64,000 nt of DNA from Photobacterium sanctipauli (GCF_003026495.1 NZ_PYMA01000014.1:62001-126000); one strand, 5' to 3'; positions 33,986 to 43,112 are shown, numbered from the stretch's first letter. A program made the numbers and translations. Notes: generated by a model from the sequence alone, not told the origin.

Positions 33986-34852
33986 TTAGTCCAATTGAAT
34001 TTGCCATCTTTCGAGCGGCGTTTCTGGGCTGATCCCTCTTCCCCAGCGATTTATCGGTTCAATCCTGAGTACATTTGCACCTTTAGGCAATAATGCGAGC
34101 AACTGTCGATTCGCCGTACGGGTCGTTAAAAACCATACGTCAGGCTCTTCTTTTACGACTTCCTTAATCGCTTGTTGGTCATTTTCATTCCAATCAAGAT
34201 TGGGCTTGAATTGGCGATCTAGTACAAATAGGTCATTAGCAACCGCAAAATCTTCAAGCGCTTCATCAAGTAAGATAACAGCATCGACACCGGCATTAAT
34301 GAGTGATGCTTGCTGGTTTGTTGCAAGTGCCATCATTTGATTGCGCAGTGCACCGTAGTTGTTATGAATTTGCTTTTCGTGCTGTGGCCATAGGCGTTTC
34401 AGATCCGTGGTGACAATTTCAGCCATTAGCAAAAGATTGGCATTGCTGAGCCAAACATAAGGTGAAATACCCTGCTTAAGCTGTAATGTTGCAACACTTT
34501 GCCCATTGGGCAGTAATGCTTGGCCGGCATCGATATTGATTATTTTGATATTATGTTCACGAGCGTGGAGGAACAGTGGGTCTGCAGGCCATACAGAGCC
34601 CAGTGTAACCACCGCAGTCGCTTCTGTGGTACAAGCTTCTACCTCGTCTGCCCCTTGATTTGAAAACCACCCAGGTAGGCGTTCAATACCGTAGCGGGTG
34701 GGGGCGAGGTTTTTGACAACCAGCCCGGTGTCTAAGGTGAGTTGCTGAGCCAGCATAAATGTCGCTGGTAGCGTCGTGAGAATATCGGCCTTGCGTTCGT
34801 TAGCTGAGACTAACGACGGAATGAATAAAAGCAGTATGAGCAGTTGGCGCAT
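33986..34852 (-). CDS. ZnuA-like substrate-binding protein with missing metal ligands
   Basis: About 288 residues from ATG at 34852, set by AGGA eight bases upstream. The signal peptide ends near VSA|NERK. It follows the cluster A-I binding-protein fold (ADILTTLPATFMLAQQLT, a central helix, then VDAVILLDEALEDFAV and EPDVWFLTTR). The usual ligand motifs are altered: the HxYE(P) loop reads APTRYGIERLP, and the HVWLD motif reads SPYVWLSNAN. It is the last gene of the Fur-linked metal operon, a second binding protein beside the normal one at 36490. It may bind a metal chelate or be a non-metal accessory. Confidence 0.8.
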   Translation of the reverse strand: MRQLLILLLFIPSLVSANERKADILTTLPATFMLAQQLTLDTGLVVKNLAPTRYGIERLPGWFSNQGADEVEACTTEATAVVTLGSVWPADPLFLHAREHNIKIINIDAGQALLPNGQSVATLQLKQGISPYVWLSNANLLLMAEIVTTDLKRLWPQHEKQIHNNYGALRNQMMALATNQQASLINAGVDAVILLDEALEDFAVANDLFVLDRQFKPNLDWNENDQQAIKEVVKEEPDVWFLTTRTANRQLLALLPKGANVLRIEPINRWGRGISPETPLERWQIQLD

Positions 34853-34889
34853 AGTAAATGTTCCTGATAAAGGCGTGGGTGACACAGAG

Positions 34890-35765
34890 TTAGGCTTTTA
34901 TGCGAATACGGTATAATGTCGCGAGCAAAAAGAAGCTGGCACACAATAAAATAATTGCTGCACCAGAAGGGACAGCCCAACCCATTTCCATTGGAATTAA
35001 GGTTCCCAACACACAAGAGACTGTAGAAATGCCTGCTGCACGGCGAACAAACGTGCCCATGTCGTGGCTGATCATTCTGGCAGTGGCACCTGGAATTAAT
35101 AGCAGCGCACCAACGAGAACGGCGCCGATGATCTTCACCGCAGCAATCGTGATCAGGGTGATCATAATGACAAAAAGGTAGTCATAAAGTGTGGTGCGGT
35201 AGCCTCGAACCCTTGCCAAATCGGGACTGATGCAAGTGAGTAGCATTCTGTTAAATGTCGGCAAAAAGAAAATCAAAATTAAAATGGTGGATAGGCCCAA
35301 CAAATAGATATCAGCATCTTTGACGGTGAGTATTGAGCCAAACAACACGTTTTCAAGTAGGTGTACATTGATTTGGCGCGCAACATACATCAATAAGGCT
35401 GCACCGCCCGCTAAAGCAACCGCAAGGAAAACCCCAACCAAGGTGTCGTAAGGCACTTGGGTCCGGTTCCGGACATAATGGAGAAGTAGGGCGAAAACCA
35501 TGGCAAAGCAGAATAAGCTGACAACTGGGTTGTCTGTCGGCTCCCCTAACAGGATACCAATGGCTATGCCCGTCATTGCAGCGTGACCTACCGCCTCGGA
35601 AAAGAAGGCAAGTCGTTTAGCAATAACCAGCGTACCCAAGCCACCAAGCAAGGGACCAATGAGTAACGAAGCCAAAAGGGCGTTAACAACAAACCCGTAT
35701 GCAAAGCTTTCTGATAAGAAGCCAGCTTGCGAAGCATCATAAGCTAGATGGCGTAGCCATTCCAT
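34890..35765 (-). CDS. Metal ABC transporter permease (ZnuB-like)
   Basis: 291 residues with about eight membrane helices, the ABC-3 family length. Family motifs include LLGGLGTLVIAKRLAFFSEA and GHAAMTGIAIGILLG near residues 40-70, and the loop PDLARVRGYRTTLYDY that contacts the ATPase. It overlaps the ATPase gene by 1 nt. It should form the inner-membrane channel of the zinc/manganese/iron-type importer; which metal is not readable from sequence. Confidence 0.9.
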   Translation of the reverse strand: MEWLRHLAYDASQAGFLSESFAYGFVVNALLASLLIGPLLGGLGTLVIAKRLAFFSEAVGHAAMTGIAIGILLGEPTDNPVVSLFCFAMVFALLLHYVRNRTQVPYDTLVGVFLAVALAGGAALLMYVARQINVHLLENVLFGSILTVKDADIYLLGLSTILILIFFLPTFNRMLLTCISPDLARVRGYRTTLYDYLFVIMITLITIAAVKIIGAVLVGALLLIPGATARMISHDMGTFVRRAAGISTVSCVLGTLIPMEMGWAVPSGAAIILLCASFFLLATLYRIRIKA

Positions 35766-36490
35766 TAGGCCACCTCCTGTTTCGGGGATTGGGTGTAGTG
35801 CTGGAATAACGTCGCAAGGTTAGATGCTTCAAGCAGTTCTGATGCCGGGCCTGATTGTAAGATCCGACGATTGACAACATGTACTAAAGGGGTTGGCAAA
35901 CGCTGGACCGCAGATGCATCATGGTGAACAGCAAGTAATGTTCTCTGTTCTGATAGTAACTCTTGAACCAAAGCATCTAAGTATTTGACACCTTGTTCAT
36001 CCATACCTGTTGTTGGTTCATCAAGGACAATAAACTCAGGGTCATCAAGTAGTGCTTGCGCAAATAACACCCTTTGTTGCTCGCCTCCCGAAAGTTGTCC
36101 CATCCTACGGTTGGCTCTTTCGGCCATACCAAGCCTTGCCAGTTGGTCCATTGCGCGTTTTTTATGGCGGCTGTTTTGACGCCAAAAAAGTGGATGTCGG
36201 GTTTGGTTCAGCAAAATAAAGTCTGTCACCGTTAACGGCAAACTAGACTCGAAAGTGGCTTTTTGTGGGACGTAGCCAATTTTGGCAGCACCATTATGCC
36301 AATTAATTAAGATCTCCCCCTCGAAAGGGGTCAAACCGAGAATAGAACGAAGCAGTGATGTTTTTCCGCCACCGTTTGGCCCCATAAGGACATGGCAGCG
36401 ACCGGCTTCGAACTCATGACTTATTGGCTCGAGAACCTGATTGGCTCCGTAGCTCAGACTGACATCCGATAAAGTGATTTTTGGACCCAT
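35765..36490 (-). CDS. Metal ABC transporter ATP-binding protein (ZnuC-like)
   Basis: 241 residues. Walker A GPNGGGKT is at 37-44, the Q-loop near YVPQKATFE, the ABC signature LSGGEQQR at about 135-142 and Walker B FIVLDEPTTGMDEQG at about 155-169, with an H-loop VHHD near 195. All catalytic elements are intact. It energises the permease at 34890 and overlaps both neighbours by 1 nt, indicating coupled translation. Confidence 0.92.
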   Translation of the reverse strand: MGPKITLSDVSLSYGANQVLEPISHEFEAGRCHVLMGPNGGGKTSLLRSILGLTPFEGEILINWHNGAAKIGYVPQKATFESSLPLTVTDFILLNQTRHPLFWRQNSRHKKRAMDQLARLGMAERANRRMGQLSGGEQQRVLFAQALLDDPEFIVLDEPTTGMDEQGVKYLDALVQELLSEQRTLLAVHHDASAVQRLPTPLVHVVNRRILQSGPASELLEASNLATLFQHYTQSPKQEVA

Positions 36491-37392
36491 TAGCTAAGCT
36501 CCGAAGAGAAGCGGATTGCTTCGATTAAGGTTTCAAGGTTTTGCTGAGTTTCTATTTCCACTTTATCGGCGTCGAATGGACCATGGGTCATGTGTGAGAA
36601 TCGAAATAAACGCACACCGGTTTCTTTTTCGATGGTTTCAACAAAGCGGTTTGGCATATCCAACTCGTAGAACAAAATACTGATACCTGAGTCACGGATA
36701 TTGGTGATGGTTTCTTGCAGTTGGCTAGCGCTTGGTTCAACCCCATGGGCCGGCTCGATAACGGCATCAACACCAATACCGAACTCTTGCAGAAGGTAGT
36801 TATAGGCATTGTGGGTGGTGGCGACTTGCATTCCTCGAGTGTCAAGCCCTGCGATGGCTTGCATGGTTTGGTGTTTTAGCTGGCGAAACTTAGTGGCATA
36901 GGTACGTGCGTTTCTGCGGTACTCTCGCGCATTTTCTGGGTCTAGCTTGCCCAGCTCTTCCGCAATGGTATAGACCTTCTGAATGGTGGTTGTAATGCCA
37001 ATAAAGGTATGAGGGTTGACAGCATCAGAGCCAACGCTTGCCCCCATAGCCGGTAGCAGCGGAACAGAATGGTTGGCGTTGATAACGTTGAGATCAGCCC
37101 GATTCGCAGCCCTGATTACCTCGACTGCAAAATCGTCGTGACCGATACCGTTAATCACGATCGCATCCATTTTCGCTAGCCTCAGCATATCTTGCGGCTG
37201 AGCTTGGTAGTTATGGGCATTGAAACCGGCATCAACTAAAGGAAGCACTTCAGCTTTGTCGCCGACTACCGCTTTAACATAGCTATAGTAGGGGTGAAGC
37301 GTTGTCCCGATCACCATTTTTGCATGGCTTGAAAAAGGAAGAGCAAGTGCCAGTATCAAAAACCAGCATTGTTTAATCTTAGACATTTTCAT
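36490..37392 (-). CDS. Metal ABC transporter substrate-binding protein (ZnuA/TroA-like)
   Basis: 300 residues with a signal peptide ending SHA|KMVIG. Cluster A-I motifs with potential ligands are kept: NAHNYQAQPQD (His about 62), INGIGHDDF, NPHTFIG (His about 129), TTHNAYNYLLQEFGI (His about 195) and FYELDMPNRFVETI near the C-terminus. The His-rich loop typical of high-affinity zinc ZnuA is absent. It is the main binding protein of this ABC importer. Zn, Mn or Fe are all possible; the Fur box in front of the operon favours iron-linked regulation. Confidence 0.9.
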   Translation of the reverse strand: MKMSKIKQCWFLILALALPFSSHAKMVIGTTLHPYYSYVKAVVGDKAEVLPLVDAGFNAHNYQAQPQDMLRLAKMDAIVINGIGHDDFAVEVIRAANRADLNVINANHSVPLLPAMGASVGSDAVNPHTFIGITTTIQKVYTIAEELGKLDPENAREYRRNARTYATKFRQLKHQTMQAIAGLDTRGMQVATTHNAYNYLLQEFGIGVDAVIEPAHGVEPSASQLQETITNIRDSGISILFYELDMPNRFVETIEKETGVRLFRFSHMTHGPFDADKVEIETQQNLETLIEAIRFSSELS

Positions 37393-37404
37393 TTTCGCTC
37401 TGAT

Positions 37405-37953
37405 TTAGTGGAGGTGAACTTGGCGTGGGCTTTTAACGAACACCACTTGTTGCCAACCTTGCTGTGGAAGATCATCATCGGCTGTGGTTTGGGCTAGGGT
37501 ATGAAGCCAAATCTGTGCTTCATTTTCAGCGCGGCTATCCAGTAATACGGCAGCAAACTGCTGGCTGGAAAGCGGGCTGGTACCAAGATAGAAGCCATTG
37601 TCCAACGAGCGCCATGCAAGCTCGCCTTTACTTTGCCAGTTGAGGTCTTTCACGAAGGGGGCTAAAAACAGCGATTCTAATTCCGGCACGTCAGGCCAAA
37701 ATTCACCGTCTGTTTCTTCATATAGATCAATTACTTCCTCGTGAGCTAACTTAAGCTGAGATAGCAGCATTTGTTTTTCAGGGTTAAGTTGATCGACACG
37801 TATTTGATAATCGCTAAGTTCAACATGATTAACGGGCCGCTGGTTGAATGGCAGGGCAATAACCCCGCCAATCAACAACAGTGCAATCCCAAGAAGTAGA
37901 TAGCGCCCTTCTTGAGAGCCATTATCTGATCTAACTTTTTGAGTGAATGCCAT
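37405..37953 (-). CDS. Hypothetical single-pass membrane protein of the metal operon (DUF6162-like)
   Basis: 182 residues. A basic N-terminus is followed by one membrane helix (about 18-36, YLLLGIALLLIGGVIALPF) and a mostly helical periplasmic domain with conserved Trp (FWPDVPELESLFLAPFVKDLNW, WQQVVFVKSPRQVHLH). The His at the very C-terminus could bind metal. It overlaps the upstream gene by one base and is followed 12 nt later by the binding-protein gene, so it belongs to the importer operon. The DUF6162 label is from memory of similar operons and needs a profile search. Confidence 0.65.
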   Translation of the reverse strand: MAFTQKVRSDNGSQEGRYLLLGIALLLIGGVIALPFNQRPVNHVELSDYQIRVDQLNPEKQMLLSQLKLAHEEVIDLYEETDGEFWPDVPELESLFLAPFVKDLNWQSKGELAWRSLDNGFYLGTSPLSSQQFAAVLLDSRAENEAQIWLHTLAQTTADDDLPQQGWQQVVFVKSPRQVHLH

Positions 37954-38261
37954 TATTTTTCCTTGATCTCAACCACATCAACTTCAGCTGGTGCTTCATG
38001 GCCAGGATCGAAGATTAGATAGAACTCGTCTTCCGGCGTTTCAAAGCGAACTTGAGACTTTGCATCGGTGCGAGCACGAGCCAACAAGTTATCGTCATAA
38101 TCAAATAGCTCAATGTCGTAATTTGAAGCATCGGTACCGTCACTCCAGCCAGCTTGGCAAACCACTGCTGCTTTTTCGTCGGCAAACCAGCACTCCAGCA
38201 TGCCGTAATGGGCTTGAGCAAATGGTGACAGCAAGCTTAGCCCCAAGATCGCGTATTTCAT
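37953..38261 (-). CDS. Small exported protein of the metal operon
   Basis: 102 residues from ATG at 38261 behind AAGGGG; the longer open frame to 38372 enters the DUF4198 gene and is not needed. The signal peptide ends near AQA|HYGM, so the mature protein would start with His. It has two Cys (LECWF and VVCQAG), is acidic (SNYDIELFDYDDN), and reads as a beta-rich single domain. No family is recognised. Its position between DUF4198 and the single-pass protein ties it to metal handling. Confidence 0.7.
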   Translation of the reverse strand: MKYAILGLSLLSPFAQAHYGMLECWFADEKAAVVCQAGWSDGTDASNYDIELFDYDDNLLARARTDAKSQVRFETPEDEFYLIFDPGHEAPAEVDVVEIKEK

Positions 38262-38271
38262 ATTTAGCCCC

Positions 38272-39087
38272 TTAGTTAAGCTGTACTTCGAACGTGACAG
38301 ATAGCATGGTGCCATCCATATCCGCCATTGGGTCGTTATCAATAGGTTGGCGGGTGTAGGTTTGCAGTACATAGCGCCCAGCTTGATCTGGGGTAAATGT
38401 CACTTTACCGTCGCTACCAGATACCACTGTGATTTCTTCTTGGGCTGCGCGATAGAAGGTGCCATCTCGGGTAATCGTCGCTTCTACAGCTTCAACGGGT
38501 TGACCATTGAAAAGAAATTGGAAGGTGGTTTCTTCTTGCTCGATGATATCGGCTGGGTGCGTGATCGGCAGCAATTCTAAGCCTTGACCTTTAGGCTCAA
38601 GGGCTGTTGTGGATGGCGCCATTACAGTGACATAGCTTTCGGATTTACGCACCATGCGGGTAGTTGTCACGTCACGAGCTTGTTCTGGCACTTGTAACTC
38701 ACGCTCAGCTTTGCTTGCACGAATTCGGCGTTCAGTGTCTCGGTTGCCGATCTTGTATGTTGTCATATAAGACGGCTCAAACTGGTTCACAATCTTATGG
38801 GTGCCAGGCTCAACAAAAAAGAAATCGAAAACAGAACGACGTTTGCCGCGCATGACATGATCCGGGCGTTGCTCTGAACCGTCAGGCATGATTACGCGTG
38901 CATTGTGGGCACTTGCTGGTTTATCAGCAATAAAGGTGCCGTGAGAGGCTGTTACATCGACAGTTACCCAGTCGCCTTCCTGTTTAGAAACAGAGAAATG
39001 CGAAGGTAATAGCCAGAGTGGGTGAGCAGCTGCGATGGCGGGGGCAAGGATAGCTGCAGCCAGCAGGCTACGTTTAATCAATTTCAT
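38272..39087 (-). CDS. DUF4198 domain-containing periplasmic protein
   Basis: 271 residues with a signal peptide ending AAA|HPLWLLPS; the mature N-terminus begins with His, and the opening HPLWLLPSHFSVSK is the family signature. A DGTFYRAAQEEITVV strand and a GRYVLQTYTRQP end form Ig-like beta domains. DUF4198 proteins recur beside metal uptake genes (nickel, cobalt, iron) and are thought to bind metal or ligand in the periplasm. It lies 19 nt downstream of DUF2271 and 10 nt before the small protein gene. Confidence 0.87.
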   Translation of the reverse strand: MKLIKRSLLAAAILAPAIAAAHPLWLLPSHFSVSKQEGDWVTVDVTASHGTFIADKPASAHNARVIMPDGSEQRPDHVMRGKRRSVFDFFFVEPGTHKIVNQFEPSYMTTYKIGNRDTERRIRASKAERELQVPEQARDVTTTRMVRKSESYVTVMAPSTTALEPKGQGLELLPITHPADIIEQEETTFQFLFNGQPVEAVEATITRDGTFYRAAQEEITVVSGSDGKVTFTPDQAGRYVLQTYTRQPIDNDPMADMDGTMLSVTFEVQLN

Positions 39088-39106
39088 TACGTTATTTCCT
39101 TAGTGT

Positions 39107-39622
39107 TTAATTAACTTGGTAATTTAGTTCTATTGCACCGATTTCAGCTTTTGGCTCTGTGGTTATTTGAAAGCCTTCTTCACCAAGCACAATGGCTTTT
39201 CGTACTAAGTCTCGCCCACCGTGCTCACGAACAACCTCCGTGAAAAGGGTGTAATTTCCTTGTTGTACCCGCTCACCGTTATCATCGAGGCCGTCCCAAT
39301 TAATTCGGTATTGACCCGAACCTCGAGTTGCCGATGAAATCCCATCGATGTTCTCTGAGTTATATCGGCCAAACTTACGCCACCAACTGCGGATATCTTT
39401 TAGCCATTCAGTATGATTGCCCGTCCATAACACGATATTGCGGACAACTTGCCTGTCACTATCTTCTAGCCAAATCGCGACGTAAGGTCTGGCGTACATG
39501 GGAACATCCAGTTCGGGCAATTCGAGCTTAATTTGCATATTTGCCTGCTCTGGCAATGGGTTGGCAGATACTGGAAAAATCGCTGTAGCAGCAGCCAGTA
39601 TGAGTGGTATAAAAACTTTCAT
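39107..39622 (-). CDS. DUF2271 domain-containing periplasmic protein
   Basis: 171 residues with signal peptide ending VSA|NPLPEQ. DUF2271 features are YVAIWLEDSDRQVVRNIVLW, NHTEWLKDIRSWW and the FlgD-like strand pattern INWDGLDDNGERVQQGNYTL. These beta-sandwich proteins often sit with PepSY and DUF4198 genes in iron-regulated clusters. It is the second gene of the operon, 15 nt after the PepSY membrane protein gene. No enzymatic motif is seen. Confidence 0.87.
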   Translation of the reverse strand: MKVFIPLILAAATAIFPVSANPLPEQANMQIKLELPELDVPMYARPYVAIWLEDSDRQVVRNIVLWTGNHTEWLKDIRSWWRKFGRYNSENIDGISSATRGSGQYRINWDGLDDNGERVQQGNYTLFTEVVREHGGRDLVRKAIVLGEEGFQITTEPKAEIGAIELNYQVN

Positions 39623-39637
39623 GGTTTGATCCGTCTT

Positions 39638-40270
39638 TTAAATAAAACTTAGGTAATAGCAAGAAATTGTGATTGCAGTGCCAGCGCCCATCCATTTAAT
39701 TGCTGTAGCAAAAGTCTTCTTTTTGGGAAGCAATAAAATGGCACCAGTGAGAATAAATAACACCATGACGATGGAAACCACATCGATGAATATATGCCAG
39801 ATAGCGCCAGTATTTCGTCCTTTATGAAGGTCGTTTAACCAAGCAATTGTTCCGTGGTTAGTTATTCTAATTTCAGCCTCAGATATGTTCATGTCAATGA
39901 AAACACTAGCATCATAGCCAGGTCCCTTAAAGTCGACTTCAACTTCACCTTCAACTAATTCACCATCTTCAATAACTGTGTAAATATTTAATGGTGATGG
40001 AATTCCTTTGAGGTTTCCTTCAGTTTTTAGGAAGTTAACAAGATTATCTTTCTTGGGTTGAAAAGTTTGGTTTTCTGCTCCTAATAGCGTTTTAGGGATA
40101 TCAATAATGAACTCATCAATATTTGGCTTACCAACAAATAATTCAGGCCGGTTGAGGGTTAATCCTGTAATAGCAAAAAACACCATGGCAATCAGTAGCA
40201 CCATGGAGCTATAAATATGAAGGCGGCGAGACCATGTCTGTACCGACTTCTGGCGTAAGACCTTGAACAT
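39638..40270 (-). CDS. PepSY-associated transmembrane protein
   Basis: About 210 residues from ATG at 40270. The longer frame starting at 40342 is unlikely because the Fur box (40346-40360) and promoter would then touch the start codon. RRLHIYSSMVLLIAMVFFAITGLTLN forms the first helix with its typical RxxH, a periplasmic PepSY-like loop follows, and WLNDLHKGRNTGAIWHIFIDV precedes two more helices. This pattern, with paired His in helices, is seen in PiuB-like membrane proteins that reduce or handle ferric siderophores. It heads the metal operon. Confidence 0.83.
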   Translation of the reverse strand: MFKVLRQKSVQTWSRRLHIYSSMVLLIAMVFFAITGLTLNRPELFVGKPNIDEFIIDIPKTLLGAENQTFQPKKDNLVNFLKTEGNLKGIPSPLNIYTVIEDGELVEGEVEVDFKGPGYDASVFIDMNISEAEIRITNHGTIAWLNDLHKGRNTGAIWHIFIDVVSIVMVLFILTGAILLLPKKKTFATAIKWMGAGTAITISCYYLSFI

Positions 40271-40345
40271 AATGGGATTGTTTTTTACGGAATGACATAG
40301 ATATAACGCTAAATTTATCAGAACTATTAAAATAATAAACATTAA

Positions 40346-40360
40346 TGATATTAATTCTCA
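40346..40360 (-). promoter_or_regulatory. Fur box for the metal operon
   Basis: TGATATTAATTCTCA matches the 7-1-7 Fur consensus TGATAATNATTATCA at 12 of 14 fixed positions. It lies 75 nt before the PepSY gene start, where Fur with Fe2+ would block the promoter. Confidence 0.75.
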
Positions 40361-40809
40361 TTGCGTCAGTTGTTTTTTTTGATCTAGATAAAGTAATAAG
40401 AATTCTTACAAATATTCATTATGTTATTCATCGCGCTTTAATGTATTCGCGTGACGCGCGCGTAAGCAGGGTGATTTTTTACTTGTACTTTATGTTTCTT
40501 GCTTTAACTAATTTAAATAAGTTTTCTGTTTTTGTTGTTAGTAATTTAGTGCTGTTTTAATTATGCGCTTTCCTATTCTTGATAGTAAATTTTCTCATTG
40601 AAATACAAGTAATTCGTGCTTATTTTTATCGTGACTTCAATTTTTAATTTGTGGTTTTTATATTTTTAAAGAGTACCTGTAGCTGTAATTAATTACTTTT
40701 AAATTTATGTATTTTTAAAAAAAGTGTGAATGGAAACAAATTGAAACGCTGTGAATTTATATTTTACATCTGATTTATATTAGTTACATAACTCAACTGG
40801 GAGTCTCAA
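40361..40809. other. Divergent control region of the metal locus, no gene
   Basis: About 450 bp, very AT-rich, between the two Fur boxes. A plus-strand frame at 40345-40560 overlaps the Fur box and has no ribosome site. Distance between the boxes suggests two separate promoters rather than one shared operator. Confidence 0.6.
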
Positions 40810-40824
40810 TGATAACTATTATCA
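40810..40824 (+). promoter_or_regulatory. Fur box for the TonB-dependent receptor
   Basis: TGATAACTATTATCA matches the 7-1-7 Fur consensus at 13 of 14 fixed positions and lies 70 nt upstream of the receptor start. Confidence 0.85.
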
Positions 40825-40894
40825 TTTAGTTTCTTGGTTTTTTCGCTAAGACGTTCATTAGAAGAATTCAATTTATACACAATTAGGAACTTAA

Positions 40895-43045
40895 ATGGAT
40901 CTTAGAAAATCAGCAGTCTGTAGTGCGGTTGTGCTTGCACTTACATCGACGCATGCATTGGCAGATGATAATGCAATAAGCGATGTTGACGAGACAATGG
41001 TTGTTCACGCGCAAAGCTTTGATGACTATAAAGTTGATAGCTCATCAAGTGCGATGCGTATGGACATGAATATGTTGGAAACACCGCAGTCAGTGACGGT
41101 TATTCCTGAAATTATCCTTGATGAGCAACTCGCCACCACGCTTGGTGAAGCGTTGCGTAATGATGCGAGTATCAGCCAAGGAACTAAAAAATGGAATCGT
41201 GAAGTATTCAGCTTACGTGGCTTTGAGCTTGAGTCTGGAAACGGATACCTCATTGATGGGCACCCTCAGTTTGCACACTATATGTTGCCAATCGAGACTG
41301 TTGAGCAAGTTGAAGTATTGAAAGGCCCATCTAGCCTGCTATACGGACAGTCTGGCCCTGGTGGTTTGGTTAACATGGTGACTAAAAAGCCAACAGCCGA
41401 GAGCCGTGTGAACCTTGGTACTGACATTGATGATGAAGGTAGTACGCGTTACCACATCGATGCTTCTGGCGCCTTGAATGAGTCTGGCTCTGTACGTGGT
41501 CGTACGGTAATGGTTAAGCAAGATACTGAAGAACGACGTCAGTATGCCAATGGTGAAAACCGCGAGCGCGATCGCTTCCTTGGCTATGGGGTAATCGAAG
41601 CGGATTTGTCTGATTGGGGCTTGCTATCGGTTCATTATCAGCGTACCCAAGATAAAGCCAATATTGATTCTGGTGCTTGGCTAGATGAAAGCGGTAATGA
41701 TCTGCTGGGTCGAGATAACATTTGGGACATGCCATGGACATTTACTGAAAATGATGTCGAAAACATGGGTGCGAACCTGTCTGTGTACGTGAATGAAGAC
41801 TGGACAGTCAGGGCTGGTTATAACCATCAGCAAATGCGTCGCCACCGTCGTGATTCATCTGCATCACCAACTGACAGCACGCTGGTTGATGGTTCATACC
41901 AAATTTCACCATTCGATCGTTATGATGACTGGCAGTACCATTCTTACTTTGTTGATACCGTAGGTTATTTCAATGCCTTGGGTATGGAGCACCAAACTCT
42001 GATTGGTATGAGCGGTATCCACCAGACTTACCGTCAAAAAATTGAAAGAACAGGTCGAGGCGATGAGATTACTGTCACACCTGGAGACCCACTACCGGGC
42101 TTCCCTGATCTTGATTACAACCGTTTTGATGCCACTAAGAGTGGTGACGACTTCTATGGTTTCTACATTCAAGATCTGATGACAATCAATGATTACTGGC
42201 AGGTGTTGGTTGGTGGCCGCTTTGATATGTACCGCCAAGATACAACTGACTCAAGCGGTAACAACATTGATAACGATAGCAACTCATTTGTACCTAAGGT
42301 TGGTGTGATTTATCACCCTGCTCACAATGGTTCGATTTACGTCAACTACTCTGAAGGCTTCAACCCTAACTCGGTTAAGAAAGAAGGGCAAAATACTGGC
42401 CAAGATACGTTTGTTCTTGATCCGGAAGAAAGCCGAATTTACGAGCTAGGTACCAAGTGGGAGCTGATGGACAATAGTCTTCTGGTGACTGGTGCAATTT
42501 TTGATATTGAAAAAGAGAATGTTGCATACTCATACAGTGACTCTTCAAATGATACTATTTGGGGAACAGTAGGCGCTCAGCGTCATCGTGGTGCTGAAGC
42601 TGCAGTACAAGGCCAAGTGTCTGATCAGCTATTCATGATGGCGACGGCAATGTACCTTGATGCTGAGTATAGAAAGCATAGTAGCGGTAACAACAACTAC
42701 ACAGGTAACCGCCCTGCGAACGTGCCAGAGTGGTCTGGCTCTGCATGGGCTCGTTATGCGATGACGCCAGAGTTGGCATTTAACCTAGGTATGTTCTATC
42801 AAGGTGACCGCTATGCTGATCACGCCAATACACTAACTCTAGATGCTTACACCCGTGTTGATGTTGGCGCTTCTTATAAGCTGAAGAGTGGTGATATTAC
42901 TTGGGACTTCCGTGCAAATGTTGAGAACCTGTTTGACGAAGATTACTTCGTTGGTTCAGGCGGTTCATACAGCAACGGTATTATCAGAGATGTTCACTAT
43001 GGCGACGAGCGCAAGTTCAAATTCTCGGTCAATGCTTCTTTCTAA
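40895..43045 (+). CDS. TonB-dependent siderophore-type receptor
   Basis: 716 residues with a signal peptide ending ALA|DDNAI. A TonB-box-like DETMVVHAQ lies near residues 32-40. The plug has METPQSVTVIPEIILDEQL-like order, then ISQGTKKWNREVFSLRGFEL, VEQVEVLKGPSSLLYGQSGP and GGLVNMVTKKP, the pattern of FhuA/FecA/FpvA-class siderophore receptors. The barrel ends KFKFSVNASF with terminal Phe. It faces the metal operon and has the stronger Fur box, so it is very likely derepressed by iron limitation. The siderophore or metallophore is unknown; no biosynthesis genes are in the window. Confidence 0.93.
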   Translation: MDLRKSAVCSAVVLALTSTHALADDNAISDVDETMVVHAQSFDDYKVDSSSSAMRMDMNMLETPQSVTVIPEIILDEQLATTLGEALRNDASISQGTKKWNREVFSLRGFELESGNGYLIDGHPQFAHYMLPIETVEQVEVLKGPSSLLYGQSGPGGLVNMVTKKPTAESRVNLGTDIDDEGSTRYHIDASGALNESGSVRGRTVMVKQDTEERRQYANGENRERDRFLGYGVIEADLSDWGLLSVHYQRTQDKANIDSGAWLDESGNDLLGRDNIWDMPWTFTENDVENMGANLSVYVNEDWTVRAGYNHQQMRRHRRDSSASPTDSTLVDGSYQISPFDRYDDWQYHSYFVDTVGYFNALGMEHQTLIGMSGIHQTYRQKIERTGRGDEITVTPGDPLPGFPDLDYNRFDATKSGDDFYGFYIQDLMTINDYWQVLVGGRFDMYRQDTTDSSGNNIDNDSNSFVPKVGVIYHPAHNGSIYVNYSEGFNPNSVKKEGQNTGQDTFVLDPEESRIYELGTKWELMDNSLLVTGAIFDIEKENVAYSYSDSSNDTIWGTVGAQRHRGAEAAVQGQVSDQLFMMATAMYLDAEYRKHSSGNNNYTGNRPANVPEWSGSAWARYAMTPELAFNLGMFYQGDRYADHANTLTLDAYTRVDVGASYKLKSGDITWDFRANVENLFDEDYFVGSGGSYSNGIIRDVHYGDERKFKFSVNASF

Positions 43046-43112
43046 TCAAGCAAGGTGAATAATAGATCCCCATGTTCTGGCGGGCATATTATGTTCGTAA
43101 GGGGATAAAACA

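Noticed and set aside
40345-40560. Plus-strand frame of 71 codons in the Fur control region
   Set aside because: Starts on the Fur box, lacks a ribosome site and its composition is that of AT-rich spacer.
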